From positions 1 to 51,565 of the forward strand of contig CAJUJK010000029.1 in assembly GCA_910586705.1 (NCBI GenBank): DNA of 51,565 nt, given 5' to 3'. The DNA is from an uncultured Lachnospiraceae bacterium (GTDB taxonomy: Bacteria; Bacillota; Clostridia; Lachnospirales; Lachnospiraceae). The translations under genes and the position numbers were made by a program. Positions 50,067 through 51,565 of the stretch are shown piece by piece. How positions within the stretch are numbered: the first letter of the stretch is position 1; each line of letters begins with the position of its first letter. The notes under the pieces are model-generated. The model was not told the origin of the DNA, searched no databases, and saw only the letters and a program-made list of their open reading frames with translations.

Positions 50067-50152
50067 AGGAAATACCCTTCTTTCTGACAGATTAAAAACC
50101 TTTGACCGGTTTCATGTTTATACATTATACAGCGGGCGTCAAAAAACAAGGG

Positions 50153-50240
50153 TTCTGGCAGAAACGTCAATTTTCTGGCAAAAACGGCGGTGAAAACAAA
50201 AGTGTGGCAATTGACAAAGGGCAGAAATAGCGAATATGAT
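50153..50240 (+). promoter_or_regulatory. Direct repeats and promoter of the LytTR response-regulator operon
   Basis: TTCTGGCA-G-AAACG (from 50153) and TTCTGGCA-A-AAACG (from 50173) are direct repeats with a 20-base period. TTGACA (50211-50216) and TATGAT (50235-50240), 18 bases apart, lie just downstream. This is the usual layout of a LytTR activator site. Confidence 0.75.
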
Positions 50241-50290
50241 TAGGGTAAAAAATGCGGCATTCTCCGCAGAGCGGAATATAAAAGGGGTGT

Positions 50291-51055
50291 ATGGTGAAAC
50301 TGGCGTTTGTGGATGATGAAAAAGAATATACGATGGAAATGGAAAGGATCTGCCGGGAATTTGGTGTGGAGAACCACTGTGGGATTGAGACATGTTCTTT
50401 CTCGGATGCGGCGGCTTTTCTGGACGCCTTCCGGGAGGGTAGTTTTGATCTGGTTTTTATGGATATCTATATGGACGGTATGGATGGGGTTTCGGCGGCG
50501 GCAAGGATGCGGGAACGGGACAAAAACTGTCTGCTTGTCTTTCTCACTTCCAGCGCGGAGTTTATGCCGGAGGCTTTTTCCTGTCATGCCTTTGAGTATG
50601 TGACAAAACCTTTTTCTGAAGAGCGCATTGCGGCTGTGCTTGGGGACGCTCTGAAGGTGCGCCCGGACACGGCAAAGTATATAGAGATTCAGAGCGACAG
50701 AAGAATGGTTCCCGTTTTGCTTGGCAGCATTGCCTACGCTGTCACGGATGCGCATTATCTGGATATCGGACGGGCGGATGGCGTTACGCTCCGCAGCCGT
50801 ATGACACTTGCCGCATTTCTGGATCAAATAGGAGAGGACGCCCGATTTATCACGATAAACAAAGGAATCGTCGTGAACGCCGACTATATTCTGACATTTG
50901 AGGATAACTGCTGTATACTGGAAAGCGGATTACAATTTCCTGTCCGGGTGCGGGATTTTTTGAAAATCGAACAGGCGGTGCGGGATTATCATTTTAAGAA
51001 AATACACGAGCGGCAGTCCCTCTCGGCGGGGCGGCATGGAAAGAAGGAGGGCTGA
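50291..51055 (+). CDS. LytTR-family response regulator (AgrA/VirR-like)
   Basis: A 254-residue regulator. The receiver domain has VDDE at about residue 8, the phospho-acceptor Asp in LVFMDIYMDGMDG (near residue 57), and Lys in EYVTKPF. The C-terminal half is a LytTR DNA-binding domain (MVPVLLGSIAYAVTDAHYLDI ... FITINKGIVVNADYILTFEDN). AAAGGGGTG lies ahead of the ATG. It is followed 3 bases later by the membrane part of a sensor kinase. Direct repeats in its promoter suggest autoactivation. Confidence 0.92.
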   Translation: MVKLAFVDDEKEYTMEMERICREFGVENHCGIETCSFSDAAAFLDAFREGSFDLVFMDIYMDGMDGVSAAARMRERDKNCLLVFLTSSAEFMPEAFSCHAFEYVTKPFSEERIAAVLGDALKVRPDTAKYIEIQSDRRMVPVLLGSIAYAVTDAHYLDIGRADGVTLRSRMTLAAFLDQIGEDARFITINKGIVVNADYILTFEDNCCILESGLQFPVRVRDFLKIEQAVRDYHFKKIHERQSLSAGRHGKKEG

Positions 51056-51057
51056 CT

Positions 51058-51546
51058 ATGGATATGGAAAAGTGGCTGCCTGCATGGCTGCAGCTTCTGG
51101 TGCTGCTCCCGGTTGCGATTTCCTGTTATCTTCCGGCAAAGAATCAGATGAGACATACGCCCTTAAAAACGGCAGGCATGTGTTTTGCCCTGTTGTTTCC
51201 CTGTTCCCTGCTCGGCGCGTGGCTCCATGGAACATTTGAGATCAGTGTAAACACCGTGCTTCTGCTGTGTCTGATACTTTTTTTCTTTTTCTACCGCCGC
51301 ACGCTGAAAACAGATCTGCCCCGGGCGCTTGCCATATTCGTGGGTGTCTGTGCGGTACAGACTTTTCCGTTACAGTTCGCTTACGCATTTGACGCACGGC
51401 TCCATCCCCTGTCCGGGGCGGGACAGATTTCCAAGGAAGCGGCTCTGCTGCAGCTTATTCTGGCATGTCTGATGCCCATTGCGGCGGCAAGCCTCCCCCT
51501 GCGTTATTCCGAGGCCGCTGAAAAACATACCGTTTTTCAGATTTAA
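51058..51546 (+). CDS. Membrane sensor part of an AgrC-like kinase, ends early
   Basis: A 162-residue protein with about five hydrophobic segments (about 11-26, 38-56, 64-79, 87-110, 130-148), placed directly after the LytTR response regulator where an AgrC-type histidine kinase is expected. It stops at TAA 51544-51546 before any histidine box or ATPase. Either it is truncated by a nonsense change or frameshift, or the catalytic part is encoded beyond the window. GGAGGG lies about 9 bases before the ATG. Confidence 0.6.
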   Translation: MDMEKWLPAWLQLLVLLPVAISCYLPAKNQMRHTPLKTAGMCFALLFPCSLLGAWLHGTFEISVNTVLLLCLILFFFFYRRTLKTDLPRALAIFVGVCAVQTFPLQFAYAFDARLHPLSGAGQISKEAALLQLILACLMPIAAASLPLRYSEAAEKHTVFQI

Positions 51547-51565
51547 ATTTCAAATACACAAAAAA

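Noticed and set aside
49185..50087. 300-codon open frame on the plus strand opposite the HD-GYP gene
   Set aside because: The HD-GYP protein on the minus strand is unambiguous and the opposite frame has no binding site or motif.

Overview
The window looks like a chromosome segment of a Gram-positive anaerobe of the class Clostridia, most likely Lachnospiraceae. The reasons are the GC-moderate codon use, strong AGGAGG-type ribosome binding sites, clear SigA promoters (TTGACA-17-TATAAT), and gene families typical of that group: BlaI/M56 pairs, HD-GYP proteins, LytTR/DUF3021 pairs, a YolD/UvrX-type polymerase pair and a rubredoxin-glutamate synthase fusion. No rRNA, tRNA, CRISPR array, phage or intact insertion sequence was seen. 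All family names come from reading the sequence and from memory; no search was run.

Layout. 0.2-4.5 kb: an AraC-type regulator divergent from a three-gene sugar operon (xylose-isomerase-like protein, PfkB kinase, class II aldolase). 4.5-6.5 kb: an autoregulated TetR gene and an MFS exporter. 6.5-9.8 kb: a lower-GC accessory run (P-loop kinase, GNAT, MazG-like, unknown protein), then a transglutaminase-like gene cut by an amber codon and a gene fragment. 9.8-11.2 kb: a DUF1905/DUF1801 protein and a DUF2975/HTH pair. 11.4-14.8 kb: an OmpR-type two-component system, an exported protein and an HTH regulator. 15.0-18.3 kb: a BlaI-type repressor, an M56 sensor protease with an SH3-like tail and a DJ-1-like protein. 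18.3-19.9 kb: a Y-family polymerase with YolD under a LexA-like box. 20-25.5 kb: a tandem-HD protein, a DUF362 ferredoxin protein, a second DJ-1-like protein, a rubredoxin-glutamate-synthase protein behind a PerR-like box, and a DUF2461 protein. 25.6-28.1 kb: an ECF sigma factor and two poorly known proteins. 28.2-30.1 kb: a Lsa-like ABC-F gene behind a long leader with a three-codon open frame. 30.1-34.4 kb: kinase, cupin, MATE exporter, aminopeptidase. 34.4-37.4 kb: a LytTR/DUF3021 system, a class II aldolase and a class D beta-lactamase lipoprotein. 37.5-40.3 kb: a decayed surface-protein gene and an OB-fold-like lipoprotein. 40.4-45.1 kb: a complete carbohydrate-type ABC transporter. 45.1-48.3 kb: an FRG-domain protein and a run of immunity-like genes. 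48.4-51.5 kb: an HD-GYP protein, then an AgrA-like regulator followed by the membrane half of a sensor kinase.

Most genes stand alone or in 2-4 gene operons, and much of the content concerns sensing and defence: two OmpR/AgrA-type response regulators, BlaI/M56, an ECF sigma factor, LytTR, TetR, AraC, an ABC-F protein, a beta-lactamase and MFS/MATE pumps. The strongest non-coding signals are the ABC-F leader, the PerR-like and LexA-like boxes, paired BlaI-type operators, a TetR operator, LytTR-style direct repeats with a 20-bp period, and a 53-bp repeat present twice in opposite orientation.
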